Shown in pieces: positions 9,346-16,896 of a stretch of 64,000 nt of DNA (positions are counted from its first letter, which is position 1; the number at the start of each line of letters is the position of its first letter). Source of the DNA: Candidatus Soleaferrea massiliensis AP7 (GTDB lineage: Bacteria > Bacillota > Clostridia > Oscillospirales > Ruminococcaceae). Below the pieces are notes generated by a model. That model saw only the letters and a list, made by a program, of their open reading frames with translations. It had not been told where the DNA came from and made no database searches. The position numbers and the translations under genes were made by a program. The stretch covers positions 62,001-126,000 of the forward strand of contig NZ_CCYH01000036.1 in assembly GCF_000820765.1 (NCBI RefSeq), in the 5' to 3' direction.

Positions 9346-10239
9346 ATGAACAGTCAAGTGATCAAAAACGGATTGATTATCAAGTCGCTCGGTGGTTTCT
9401 ACTATGTGGAAACCACCGAAGCCATCTATGAATGCCGCGCGCGCGGCAAATTCCGCAAGGACGAGATAAGCCCGCTGGTCGGCGACCGGGTGGACGTTGA
9501 ACTGACCGACGGCGGCAAGGGCTATGTCGTTGGGATTCACGAGCGGAAGAACAGCATCATCCGGCCGCCGGTCGCGAACATCGACCAGCTTCTGCTCGTA
9601 AGCTCGATTGAAAAGCCGAAGCCGAACCTGCTGGTGCTCGATAAGCTCCTGGCCGTCTGCGTGTATAAAAACATCCGGCCGGTCGTCATCCTGACCAAAG
9701 CGGATCTTGGAGACACGTCACAGCTTCGGAAAACCTACGAAGGCGCAGGCTTCCCGGTATTCTGCGTCTCCAGTCTGCAGCAGGAGGGCATCGAGCCGGT
9801 AAGGGCGCTTCTGCGCGGCAAAATCAGCGCTTTCAGCGGCAATTCCGGCGTGGGTAAAACAACCCTGCTGAACGCGATAGATCAAAATCTAAGCCTTTCT
9901 ACGGCCGCTATCAGCGACAAACTCGGCCGCGGCCGGCACACCACCCGCCATGTGGAGCTTTACAAGCTGCCGGGCGGCGGATATATCGCCGACACGCCCG
10001 GTTTCTCCTCCGTGGACATCCACAAATTCGAGATCATCCTGAAGGATCAGCTGCAGTACTGTTTCCCGGAGTTTGAGGATTATCTCGACGGCTGCCAGTT
10101 CACCGGATGCTCGCACACCTGTGAAAAGGGCTGCCGGGTTCTGGAGGCGCTGCAGGATGGCCGCATCAGCCCGTCGCGGCATGAAAGCTATGTGGCGATG
10201 TATGAAGAGGCAAAAAACATAAAGGAATGGGAATTGTGA
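9346..10239 (+). CDS. rsgA: Ribosome small-subunit GTPase RsgA
   Basis: Circularly permuted GTPase that helps mature the 30S subunit. The 297 residues show an N-terminal OB fold, the G4 motif TKADL placed before the G1 P-loop GNSGVGKTT (about residue 166), as expected for the permuted fold, then DTPGFSS (G3), and a C-terminal zinc module with CQFTGCSHTCEKGC. It starts 12 bp after prkC and its stop overlaps the thiN start. In many Firmicutes rpe lies between rsgA and thiN; it is absent here. Confidence 0.96.
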   Translation: MNSQVIKNGLIIKSLGGFYYVETTEAIYECRARGKFRKDEISPLVGDRVDVELTDGGKGYVVGIHERKNSIIRPPVANIDQLLLVSSIEKPKPNLLVLDKLLAVCVYKNIRPVVILTKADLGDTSQLRKTYEGAGFPVFCVSSLQQEGIEPVRALLRGKISAFSGNSGVGKTTLLNAIDQNLSLSTAAISDKLGRGRHTTRHVELYKLPGGGYIADTPGFSSVDIHKFEIILKDQLQYCFPEFEDYLDGCQFTGCSHTCEKGCRVLEALQDGRISPSRHESYVAMYEEAKNIKEWEL

Positions 10240-10874
10240 TGACCGAGGAAAAACGCTGTGTGATCTTCTGCGCGGGACCCATCGAGGACGACCGGTTCGT
10301 GCTGGAGCAGCTGCAGCCAAATGATATCATCATCTGTGCGGATCAGGGTGTCGCCCATGCCTTGCGGCTGGGGCTGGCACCCGATTTGGTGATTGGGGAT
10401 TTTGACTCCTACCACGGCCCGCTCGAACATCTGCCGGTTCATCAGTTCCCCTGCGACAAGGACTACACCGACACGCATCTCGCTCTGGAAGAAGGACTCG
10501 GGATGGGATGCCGGGAATTTGTGCTGTTCGGGGCGCTGGGCGGCGCAAGGCTGGATCATATGCTTGCCAATATTGAAGAGGCGTTCCGGCTGGCTTCCGA
10601 TGGTATCGACATCTCGCTGCTGGACAGCGGCAATAGAATTTACTGTGTCGTGGACCGGAAAATCATAATTGAGCGGATGCAGTCATATCATTTATCAGTC
10701 ATCAGTTTATCCGACCGGTCGTGCGGCGTCACGCTCAAAGGGGTCAAATTTCCGCTGAACAATGTTGTACTGACCAATACCTTCCCGCTCGGTGTCAGCA
10801 ACCGCATCACCGATGAATTTGCGTCAATTGAGGTAAAGAACGGAAAATTGATGGTATTTCTATCGAAAGATTAA
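10239..10874 (+). CDS. thiN: Thiamine pyrophosphokinase
   Basis: Converts thiamine and ATP to thiamine pyrophosphate and AMP. About 211 residues, the usual size. Family blocks are ADQGVAHAL, IGDFDSYHGPLEHL with the metal-binding Asp, DKDYTDTHLALEEG and GALGGARLDHMLANIE. The ATG at 10239 overlaps the rsgA stop by one base; an in-frame GTG at 10236 and ATG at 10227 are alternatives, and AAAGGA at 10221-10226 fits the GTG or ATG near 10236-10239. It is the last vegetative gene of the cluster before the small sporulation operon. Confidence 0.93.
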   Translation: MTEEKRCVIFCAGPIEDDRFVLEQLQPNDIIICADQGVAHALRLGLAPDLVIGDFDSYHGPLEHLPVHQFPCDKDYTDTHLALEEGLGMGCREFVLFGALGGARLDHMLANIEEAFRLASDGIDISLLDSGNRIYCVVDRKIIIERMQSYHLSVISLSDRSCGVTLKGVKFPLNNVVLTNTFPLGVSNRITDEFASIEVKNGKLMVFLSKD

Positions 10875-10893
10875 CACATCCCGCCCGTTTTGC

Positions 10894-10923
10894 GTATACT
10901 GTACTGTGCCTGATAGATACAAA
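10894..10923 (+). promoter_or_regulatory. Putative SigE-type (mother cell) promoter of the spoVM operon
   Basis: GTATACT at 10894-10900 and GATACAAA at 10916-10923, 15 bp apart. The -10 element fits every position of the B. subtilis SigE consensus as I recall it ([GC]ATA[CT][AG][AC][TA]); the -35 differs at one or two positions. It lies about 50-80 bp before the small membrane protein gene and spoVM, and spoVM in B. subtilis is transcribed in the mother cell. The match is by eye. Confidence 0.5.
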
Positions 10924-10972
10924 GCACACGGCGAAACCGGATGGATTTTCACACAGAAAGGCGGTGGGCTGC

Positions 10973-11131
10973 ATGCGCCGTGGCAGATGCAATATCCTGA
11001 GCATTCTTGCCTGCGTCGCCATTGGAATCGGCGCGCTGATGCTGATCTGTCTGTTCTGTCCCCTCCAGTTTATCATAACGGTGGTCGCCGCCCTGCTGAT
11101 CTTTATCGGTATTGTACTCCTATTTTGTTAA
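10973..11131 (+). CDS. Small hydrophobic membrane protein (52 aa) upstream of spoVM
   Basis: A 52-residue frame with an excellent ribosome binding site (AAAGGCGGTG, about 7 bp before the ATG). It starts MRRGRCNILSILACVAIGIG and is followed by two hydrophobic stretches, about residues 8-27 and 32-51, separated by a CPLQF turn. A hairpin membrane protein with a basic N-terminus is likely. It ends 13 bp before spoVM, and the AGGGTGGA of spoVM begins at its stop codon, so the two are probably co-translated in the mother cell. No homologous family is known to me; function unknown. Confidence 0.75.
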   Translation: MRRGRCNILSILACVAIGIGALMLICLFCPLQFIITVVAALLIFIGIVLLFC

Positions 11132-11144
11132 GGGTGGATTTGTT

Positions 11145-11234
11145 ATGAAAGTAGTCGTCATCAAAAGTCCCCGGTTTTTATCGGGTATTCTCAGGATGAT
11201 CTTCGGCATCAGAAAAGAATCGAACGAACTCTGA
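11145..11234 (+). CDS. spoVM: Stage V sporulation protein SpoVM
   Basis: A 29-residue amphipathic peptide. It matches B. subtilis SpoVM (26 residues) position by position from memory: MK at the start, Ile6, Lys7, Pro9, Phe11, Leu12, Gly14, Ile15, Arg17 and Gly21, then a basic tail. Pro9 is the residue known to be needed for recognising the convex forespore membrane. SpoVM inserts in that membrane and anchors SpoIVA, whose gene is at 32425-33903 here. AGGGTGGA lies 6 bp before the ATG. The gene is too short for most ORF callers. It follows the 52-aa membrane protein gene and is followed by a terminator at 11347-11383. Confidence 0.9.
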   Translation: MKVVVIKSPRFLSGILRMIFGIRKESNEL

Positions 11235-11346
11235 TCCGCAGTGATCCGTAACATGTATTTTCATTCAAGGTTTTTGGAAACGCCTGCACAACCTTATACC
11301 ATGTGTGTATCCATATGGGCTGCTCCCCCCGGGATATGTACATAAC

Positions 11347-11383
11347 AAAAAAGCTTCCGCGCCGTAAGGCCGGAAGCTTTTTT
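11347..11383. terminator. Bidirectional rho-independent terminator
   Basis: AAAAAAGCTTCCG (11347-11359) pairs perfectly with CGGAAGCTTTTTT (11371-11383), with further GCC/GGC pairing in the loop. It lies between spoVM (+) and the convergent anti-sigma gene (-), with T-runs on both strands. Confidence 0.9.
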
Positions 11384-11451
11384 CTATTGCGTTATGGTTT
11401 GCGTTATTATAAGATCATTCGTATTTGTTCTGAAGCTTCCCACCCTGTAAG

Positions 11452-12423
11452 CTATTCATCCGTCAGGGCATCGAGAAAAGACGCAAACGCATCGTCAATT
11501 TGATATCTTGAAAGAAACTTGATATTCGGATAATACCAGACTTCAAAATAAAGTCCGCTCATTGTTACAATGCGGAGCTTGCTTGCATCCGCGAGCTTGT
11601 CTCCCGCTGTTCCTTCATAGGCCGGGGTCTGCGCGCCGTCCGGTGTGGATTCCATCTGCGGCGGCGCGGTTCCCTTTTCAGCATTCTCCAGCGGTTCGCT
11701 GAGCTTTTCAAAATACGCCTTGCTCGAATCGATGAGCGGTGCAAAGAAATCATGGAATGCCGTGAGTGTCTGCGGATCGGTCACCGTATTTACCAGTTTA
11801 TCCGTCACTCCATCGGGAAAGCACTCCAGCTTCGCGATATCCTGTGCGGAATGGATGCCGTAAAGCTCCAGATAGGCCGAAGCATCCTCGTCCCGGTTCT
11901 GCTCATAGGATGTAAAGCTTTCAAACTGGTAGAGGTCATAACCGTCCCCTGTTTCACTGCGGACCGCAACCACAGCCTGACATCCTGCCGGTTTATAGGC
12001 ATAGATACCATCATCCGGACCGGAGAAACCGCCTTTGATCTCGCCGATCTTTTCACCGACTGCCTCTTCGTTTACCTGCAATGGCAAAGAAAAACGGTTG
12101 TCGTTCCGTTCCACTTTTCTATAAGTTTTATTCTGAAAACTTATGCTCGGATAAACCTCAACCCAATCCACTTCCCCTTGTGTTCCCGGCGGGACAGACG
12201 GCAATGTTCCCCAATCGGATACGAGCATTATCCATGGAATACCAACAGCAAGAATCATAGCCGCAGCAACCGGTAATACGATAAAATACACTTTTCTTCC
12301 GGTTTTATATGTCCTGGATTTGCTGTCCCCATTTCCACAAAGGATGTTCTCAAGCATCCTTTCCCGTGCATCCTGATCCGGCTTCAGCGAATCGAACGCA
12401 TCGTTTAAGTCCCGTTTATTCAT
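11452..12423 (-). CDS. Putative anti-sigma factor, single-pass membrane protein
   Basis: A 323-residue protein encoded directly after an ECF sigma gene; the ATG at 12423 overlaps the sigma stop by 8 bases (ATGAATAA). A cytoplasmic N-terminus of about 45 residues (DLNDAFDSLKPDQDARERML) is followed by one membrane helix (about 47-70, IVLPVAAAMILAVGIPWIM) and a large extracytoplasmic domain without an obvious family. No HxxxCxxC zinc motif is visible, so it is not a ZAS-type anti-sigma. The role is inferred from gene order and topology; the outer domain may sense an envelope signal. Confidence 0.7.
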   Translation of the reverse strand: MNKRDLNDAFDSLKPDQDARERMLENILCGNGDSKSRTYKTGRKVYFIVLPVAAAMILAVGIPWIMLVSDWGTLPSVPPGTQGEVDWVEVYPSISFQNKTYRKVERNDNRFSLPLQVNEEAVGEKIGEIKGGFSGPDDGIYAYKPAGCQAVVAVRSETGDGYDLYQFESFTSYEQNRDEDASAYLELYGIHSAQDIAKLECFPDGVTDKLVNTVTDPQTLTAFHDFFAPLIDSSKAYFEKLSEPLENAEKGTAPPQMESTPDGAQTPAYEGTAGDKLADASKLRIVTMSGLYFEVWYYPNIKFLSRYQIDDAFASFLDALTDE

Positions 12424-12898
12424 TCTGATCACCGCCCATCGCAATTTTCAGCAGCTTCCTGCCGGTATGGAGGTAACCGCGGATGGTGGATTCCTTCTTG
12501 CCCAGCATCCGCGAAAGCTCCACTGTGTTGTAGCCTTCATAATAATACAGATAGATTGTTGTCCGAACCTTCCGCGGCAGCAGAAAAACCTGCTCCAGGA
12601 TGGCATTGTCCGCGGACTGCGGCTTTTCATCCGGCAGGGATTCAAGCGGCACATTTTTTCTCCACCAGTGCTTCAAATGATCCCTGCACAGATTGGAAGC
12701 CGTCACAATCAGCCAAGCCTTCTCATGCTCTGCGCTGTCAAACCTGCCGTGCCGGATCAGTTTCAAAAAGGTTGCCTGCACCATATCTTCTGCGTCATAC
12801 CGGTTTTTCAGGAACAGATAGCATATCCGATAGACCATATCGACATGGCGGTCGTACAGCTCGGTCAGCTGTTCCTTCTGATAGAAAGAATCCTCCAT
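12416..12898 (-). CDS. ECF-type RNA polymerase sigma factor
   Basis: A 160-residue group IV sigma factor with region 2 (YDRHVDMVYRICYLFL, DAEDMVQATFLKLI) and region 4 (LPRKVRTTIYLYYYEGYNT, then ELSRMLGKKESTIRGYLHTG). A longer frame exists, but AAAGGAGG lies inside it seven bases before the ATG at 12898, so that ATG is chosen. The downstream, overlapping membrane protein gene is the probable anti-sigma. A TGAAAC/CGTA-type ECF promoter is visible upstream (12920-12948), which suggests autoregulation. Confidence 0.92.
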   Translation of the reverse strand: MEDSFYQKEQLTELYDRHVDMVYRICYLFLKNRYDAEDMVQATFLKLIRHGRFDSAEHEKAWLIVTASNLCRDHLKHWWRKNVPLESLPDEKPQSADNAILEQVFLLPRKVRTTIYLYYYEGYNTVELSRMLGKKESTIRGYLHTGRKLLKIAMGGDQNE

Positions 12899-12919
12899 CC
12901 GAAAACCTCCTTTCATCAG

Positions 12920-12948
12920 TAATACGATTGAGCGAGGGGAAACGTTGC
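12920..12948 (-). promoter_or_regulatory. Putative autoregulatory ECF promoter
   Basis: On the minus strand GCAACGTTT (-35) is followed by CGTATTA (-10), with 17 bases between AAC and CGT. This resembles SigW/SigX-type promoters (TGAAAC, N16-17, CGTA). It would give a leader of under 20 bases before the sigma gene's start. Confidence 0.55.
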
Positions 12949-13077
12949 GTCTATTTTAATATTTTTTTAGATTTACGTATCAGCTGAAGTACCGGGGTAC
13001 CATGAAAGCGACCTGTAATCATGGGAGCGTCCGCTGCTAGCTATGCCCAACCACCCAGCCAAAAGTAAAACGCCGCC

Positions 13078-13396
13078 CGCAGGCGGCCGAAGCAGGAAAA
13101 GGGATATCAGAGGGGATTTTCAAGGGGGCCATCTGGCCCTAAGCGGCACTGTGTATGGCCCCCTTGAACGGCCTTTCTTGGTTACTTTTTTGGCCGGCAA
13201 AGAAGTAACGACCATATTGCCAAGTGTTACTTGGTATACACAGCAAAGCCGCTGTGCTACAGCGGTGCAACGACCACATTACCAAGTATCACTTGGTAAA
13301 CACAGCAGAGCCGCTGTGCTACAGCGGTGCAACAACCACTCCACCAAGTATCACTTGGTAAACAGCGTAAAGCCGCTGAGACTCAGCGGCTTTACG
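13078..13396. repeat. Structured intergenic repeat, copy A
   Basis: A chain of hairpins: CAAGGGGGCCAT (13121-13132) with ATGGCCCCCTTG (13155-13166); GTTACTTTTTTG (13181-13192) with CAAAGAAGTAAC (13198-13209); CCAAGT/ACTTGG (13220-13234); CCGCTGT/ACAGCGG (13249-13265). The last two recur as a 62-bp unit starting near 13220, 13282 and 13344, ending in a long palindrome at 13367-13395. The same architecture, with compensatory base changes, occurs at 52258-52500. It lies between two minus-strand units. A reading frame across it (13043-13420) is probably not a gene. Confidence 0.85.
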
Positions 13397-13419
13397 CCGT
13401 CAGATATGCCGACAAACTG

Positions 13420-13450
13420 AAGCGGCGGTCAGAATAGCTGACCGCCGCTT
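13420..13450 (-). terminator. Hairpin after the metG-tatD-radical SAM operon
   Basis: AAGCGGCGGTCAG (13420-13432) pairs perfectly with CTGACCGCCGCTT (13438-13450), loop AATAG. It lies just beyond the radical SAM gene stop. The T-run is weak, so termination is likely but not certain. Confidence 0.6.
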
Positions 13451-13462
13451 ATGTACCCCGCT

Positions 13463-14065
13463 TTACTGCGCCCAGTGCCGCACACGGAATTTCGCGCCGA
13501 TCTCTTCGGCGATTTTTCTGCACTGTTCGATCTCATCGGGTTCGATGAAATCCACCACGGTCATGGTCACGTCGTCGAGCACCTGCAGGCAGTCCCTTGT
13601 GAACTGCAGCATCGCTTCATACGAGCATTCCCCATATTCGCTGTGGCAGATCTTCTGATAATTCTGCGCATTCGCCGCATTCAGGCTGATTGACACGGCG
13701 TCGACAACGCCCTTCAGTTCCTGCGCCACCTTTCGGCCATGAATCAGGTCGCCCAATCCGTTGGTGTTGATACGGATCGGCAGATCCGTCTTTGTCCGGA
13801 TATGCTTCGAAAACGCCTTCAGCTCCTCCAAACGGACAATCGGCTCGCCGTAACCGCAGAAGATGATCTCGGTGTAGCCCGAAAGATCGGTGCTGTCAAA
13901 CGCTTCGATCATCTCCTGGAGCGCCGGTTCCTTTTCAAACCAGAGATTATCCGCCGAACCGACGCTCTCCCCGTTTCCGCGGATGCAAAAATCGCACCGG
14001 CACGGGCACTGGTTTGTGATGTTTAGGTAAAGATGATTTCCAATATGATAGACAATATCCACCAT
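13463..14065 (-). CDS. TatD family-associated radical SAM protein
   Basis: A 200-residue radical SAM protein of the small family found next to tatD (as I recall TIGR04038). The iron-sulfur motif is CPCRCDFC near residues 20-27, followed by FCGYGEPIVRLEEL (GGEP-like SAM site) and RINTNGLGDL. It has no obvious extra cluster domain. The substrate is unknown; the steady association with tatD suggests a joint role in nucleic acid or small molecule processing. It is downstream of tatD by about 30 bp, in the metG operon. Confidence 0.88.
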   Translation of the reverse strand: MVDIVYHIGNHLYLNITNQCPCRCDFCIRGNGESVGSADNLWFEKEPALQEMIEAFDSTDLSGYTEIIFCGYGEPIVRLEELKAFSKHIRTKTDLPIRINTNGLGDLIHGRKVAQELKGVVDAVSISLNAANAQNYQKICHSEYGECSYEAMLQFTRDCLQVLDDVTMTVVDFIEPDEIEQCRKIAEEIGAKFRVRHWAQ

Positions 14066-14097
14066 GATGGACCGCCTCCTTTGGTTCTATCAAATGA

Positions 14098-14865
14098 TCA
14101 ACCGATCTCATAGGCCCGGCAGGCGTTGCGGTTTGTGATGTCCGCAACCTCCTGCGGGGATATCCCCTTGATCTCAGCGATTTTTTCAATGGTTTTCTGC
14201 AGCATTGCGGAATCACAGCGCTTGCCGCGGAAAGGCTCCGGCGCCATATATGGACAGTCAGTCTCGACAAGCATCCTGTCAAGCGGCACCATCTCAACCA
14301 CTTCCAGCGTTTTTCGCGCGTTTTTGAAGGTCACAACACCGGTAAAGCCGATGTACATGCCCAGCTTCAAAACCTCTTTGGCGGTTTCGGTGCTGCCCGA
14401 GAAGCAGTGTACAATGCCCTTGGGCCGACGCTTTTTCAGCAGCTCCATCGTATCAGCCGCCGCATCGCGGGAATGGATGACAACCGGCAGACCGAGCTTC
14501 TTCGCGAGCCGAAGCTGCTGCTCAAACACGATCTTCTGCATCTCGCGCGGTGAGAAATCGTAGTAGTAGTCCAGCCCAATCTCCCCGATCGCCACAACCT
14601 TCTGTTCTTTGGCCATCTGTTCGAGCTGTTCGAGATAATCTTCCGGCACATCGATCGCATCGTGCGGATGCACGCCGACCGCCGCATAGATGAAGTCATA
14701 CCGCCTGCTGAGTTCGACACTGCGCGCGGAGCTTTGCAGGTTGCTGCCGATGTTCGTGAGTAGCCGCACGCCGCTGTCCCTGAGGCTCAGAAGCAGTTCT
14801 TCGCGGTCGCCGTCAAACTTCCTGTCATCGTAATGCGCATGGGAATCGAATATATTCTGAATCAT
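14098..14865 (-). CDS. tatD: TatD family metal-dependent hydrolase/DNase
   Basis: A 255-residue TIM-barrel hydrolase. Motifs in order: FDSHAHYDDRKF (metal HxH), GEIGLDYYYDF, VIHSRDAA, VHCFSGS and ETDCPYMAPEPFRG. TatD proteins are 3'-5' exonucleases or DNases implicated in DNA repair. The ATG at 14865 is preferred over an upstream in-frame start because AAAAGAGGCG lies just before it. That ribosome binding site is in a stretch that repeats the metG 3' end (see repeat at 14863-14967). Position downstream of metG is conserved in Firmicutes. Confidence 0.93.
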   Translation of the reverse strand: MIQNIFDSHAHYDDRKFDGDREELLLSLRDSGVRLLTNIGSNLQSSARSVELSRRYDFIYAAVGVHPHDAIDVPEDYLEQLEQMAKEQKVVAIGEIGLDYYYDFSPREMQKIVFEQQLRLAKKLGLPVVIHSRDAAADTMELLKKRRPKGIVHCFSGSTETAKEVLKLGMYIGFTGVVTFKNARKTLEVVEMVPLDRMLVETDCPYMAPEPFRGKRCDSAMLQKTIEKIAEIKGISPQEVADITNRNACRAYEIG

Positions 14866-14967
14866 AGCGTCGCCTCTTTTAATAGATGTTGGAACACCTG
14901 ATGACATCGTCGGTCCTGCCGACCTGCCAGTATCATCGCGCCTCTCTTAATGGATATTGGAGCCGTT
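14863..14967 (-). repeat. Duplicated metG 3' tail, period 68 bp, supplying the tatD ribosome binding site
   Basis: On the minus strand the metG end reads GGCTCCAATATCCATTAAG and continues AGAGGCGCGATGAT. Sixty-eight bases later comes TGTTCCAACATCTATTAAA, continuing AGAGGCGACGCTATGAT, which ends in the tatD start codon. The two stretches agree at most of about 35 positions. The pattern is the same as after rlmN and the patatin gene. Confidence 0.6.
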
Positions 14968-16896
14968 CGGGATGCTGTCATCCAGGAACAGCACCTTCAC
15001 ATCGTCTTCGGACGCGTCGGCGGCAAGGATCATGCCGTTGCTCATGACGCCGCGCAGTTTAACCGGCTTGAGGTTTGACACCAGCACAATCTTCTTTCCG
15101 ATCAGATCTTCTGGACGGTACCATTTCGCAATGCCGGAAACCACTTGGCGTATGCCGGTTCCATCGTCCACCTGCAGCTGATACAGCTTGTCAGACTTCG
15201 GCACCATGACGCATTCCTTAATCTGCGCCACAATCAGGCTGACCTTCGCGAAGTCGTCGATCGTGATGACGGCGACGCCTTCGGGCTTTTCTTCCTTCTT
15301 CGGCTGCTGGGCTTCCTTTTGGGCCGCTGCTTTGTTCTTTTCAAGCTCTTCGAGCTCTTTGGCGACGTCGATGCGCGGGAACAGGCTGTCGCCCTTCTGA
15401 ACCGTGCAGCTTGGCGGCATCAGGCCCCACTGACCGGCGCTCTCCCAATCGGTGACCGATTCCGGCGCGCCGATCTGTTCGAAGATCTTCGGCGCGGTGG
15501 CGGGCATAAACGGCTCGATCAGAATGCCGATGATGCGGATGGCCTCGCACAGGTTGTAGAGCACCGCCGCGAGACGGGCCTTCCTGGTTTCATCCTTGCC
15601 GAGAACCCACGGCGCGGTCTCGTCGATGTATTTGTTCGTGCGGGAAACCAGCTTGAAGATTTCGGTCAGCGCGTTCGAGAAGGTCAGGTTGTCGAGATAC
15701 GACTCGGCCTTCGCCTTGGTCTCCTTCGCAAGGCTGATCAGCGTCTCATCCAGCGCGTCGGCCTCCCGTTCGGACGGCAGCGTTCCGCCGAAATATTTGA
15801 TAACCATCGAAACGGTGCGGGAAACCAGATTGCCCAGATCGTTCGCGAGGTCGGAATTGATGCGGGTGATCAGCGCCTCATTCGAGAACAGGCCGTCCGA
15901 ACCGAACGGAATCTCGCGAAGCAGGAAGTAGCGGATCGCATCGACGCCGTAACGGTCGCACAGTACGACCGGGTCGACGACGTTGCCCTTTGATTTGCTC
16001 ATCTTGCCGCCGTCCAGCAGCAGCCAGCCGTGCCCATAAACCTTCTTCGGCAGCGGCAGGTCCAGCGCCATCAGAAACGCGGGCCAGATGATCGAATGGA
16101 AGCGCATGATCTCCTTGCCGACCAGATGCACATCCGCCGGCCAGTACTTCTCAAAATCATCGTACTGTCCGTTTTGATATCCGAGCGCCGTGATATAGTT
16201 GTTCAGCGCGTCCATCCAGACATAGACGACATGTCCCGGGTCGAAGTCGACCGGGATGCCCCAGGTAAACGAGGTGCGGGAGACGCACAGATCCTCAAGG
16301 CCCGGCTTGATGAAGTTGTTGACCATCTCATTCAGGCGCTTCTGCGGCTCCATGAAGTCCGGGCGCTCCTCGTACAGCTTTAAAAGGCGGTCGGCATACT
16401 GGGACAGACGGAAGAAATACGCCTCCTCTTCCGCATCCGCCACATCGCGGCCGCAGTCCGGGCATTTGCCGTCCACAAGCTGGCTTTCGGTCCAGAAGGA
16501 TTCGCACGGCGTACAGTATTTTCCCTTGTAAACGCCCTTGTAGATGTCCCCTTTGTCATAAAGCGTCTTGAAGATCTTCTGCACCGACTCCTCATGATAT
16601 GGGTCGGTCGTGCGGATGAACCGGTCGTTCGAGATGTTCAGCAGCTTCCAGAGTTCTTTGATGGAGACCGCCATGTCGTCTACATACTGCTTCGGGGTCA
16701 CACCCTTCTGCTTTGCTTTCTCCTCAATCTTCTGTCCGTGCTCATCGGTGCCGGTCAGGAACATGACGTCGTATCCCTGCATGCGTTTGTAGCGGGCCAT
16801 CGTGTCGGCCGCCACCGTCGTATAGCTGTGGCCGATGTGCAGTTTATCGGACGGATAATAGATCGGCGTCGTGATGTAGAACGTTTTTTTACTCAT
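14947..16896 (-). CDS. metG: Methionyl-tRNA synthetase
   Basis: Charges tRNA-Met; class I synthetase. 649 residues: catalytic Rossmann domain with the HIGH motif as HIGHSY near residue 19, a zinc knuckle (CTPCESF ... CPDCGRD), GKMSKSKGNV (KMSKS loop) near residue 298, an anticodon-binding helical domain, and a C-terminal EMAP-II/Trbp-like tRNA-binding domain from about residue 545 (KVSLIVAQIKECVMVPKSDK). The start ATG at 16896 is chosen because GGAGGAGAT lies immediately before it. It heads an operon with tatD and the radical SAM gene. I see no T-box consensus in its leader, only a CTGAAC/GTTCAG hairpin. Confidence 0.96.
   Translation of the reverse strand: MSKKTFYITTPIYYPSDKLHIGHSYTTVAADTMARYKRMQGYDVMFLTGTDEHGQKIEEKAKQKGVTPKQYVDDMAVSIKELWKLLNISNDRFIRTTDPYHEESVQKIFKTLYDKGDIYKGVYKGKYCTPCESFWTESQLVDGKCPDCGRDVADAEEEAYFFRLSQYADRLLKLYEERPDFMEPQKRLNEMVNNFIKPGLEDLCVSRTSFTWGIPVDFDPGHVVYVWMDALNNYITALGYQNGQYDDFEKYWPADVHLVGKEIMRFHSIIWPAFLMALDLPLPKKVYGHGWLLLDGGKMSKSKGNVVDPVVLCDRYGVDAIRYFLLREIPFGSDGLFSNEALITRINSDLANDLGNLVSRTVSMVIKYFGGTLPSEREADALDETLISLAKETKAKAESYLDNLTFSNALTEIFKLVSRTNKYIDETAPWVLGKDETRKARLAAVLYNLCEAIRIIGILIEPFMPATAPKIFEQIGAPESVTDWESAGQWGLMPPSCTVQKGDSLFPRIDVAKELEELEKNKAAAQKEAQQPKKEEKPEGVAVITIDDFAKVSLIVAQIKECVMVPKSDKLYQLQVDDGTGIRQVVSGIAKWYRPEDLIGKKIVLVSNLKPVKLRGVMSNGMILAADASEDDVKVLFLDDSIPNGSNIH

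Noticed and set aside
12416-12916. Longer start for the ECF sigma gene at 12916
   Set aside because: The Shine-Dalgarno AAAGGAGG falls inside this extension, directly ahead of the ATG at 12898.
13043-13420. A 125-residue plus-strand frame over the structured repeat
   Set aside because: It runs through hairpins and 62-bp repeats, has no ribosome binding site, and copy B at 52 kb does not keep the frame. The repeat structure explains it better than a protein.
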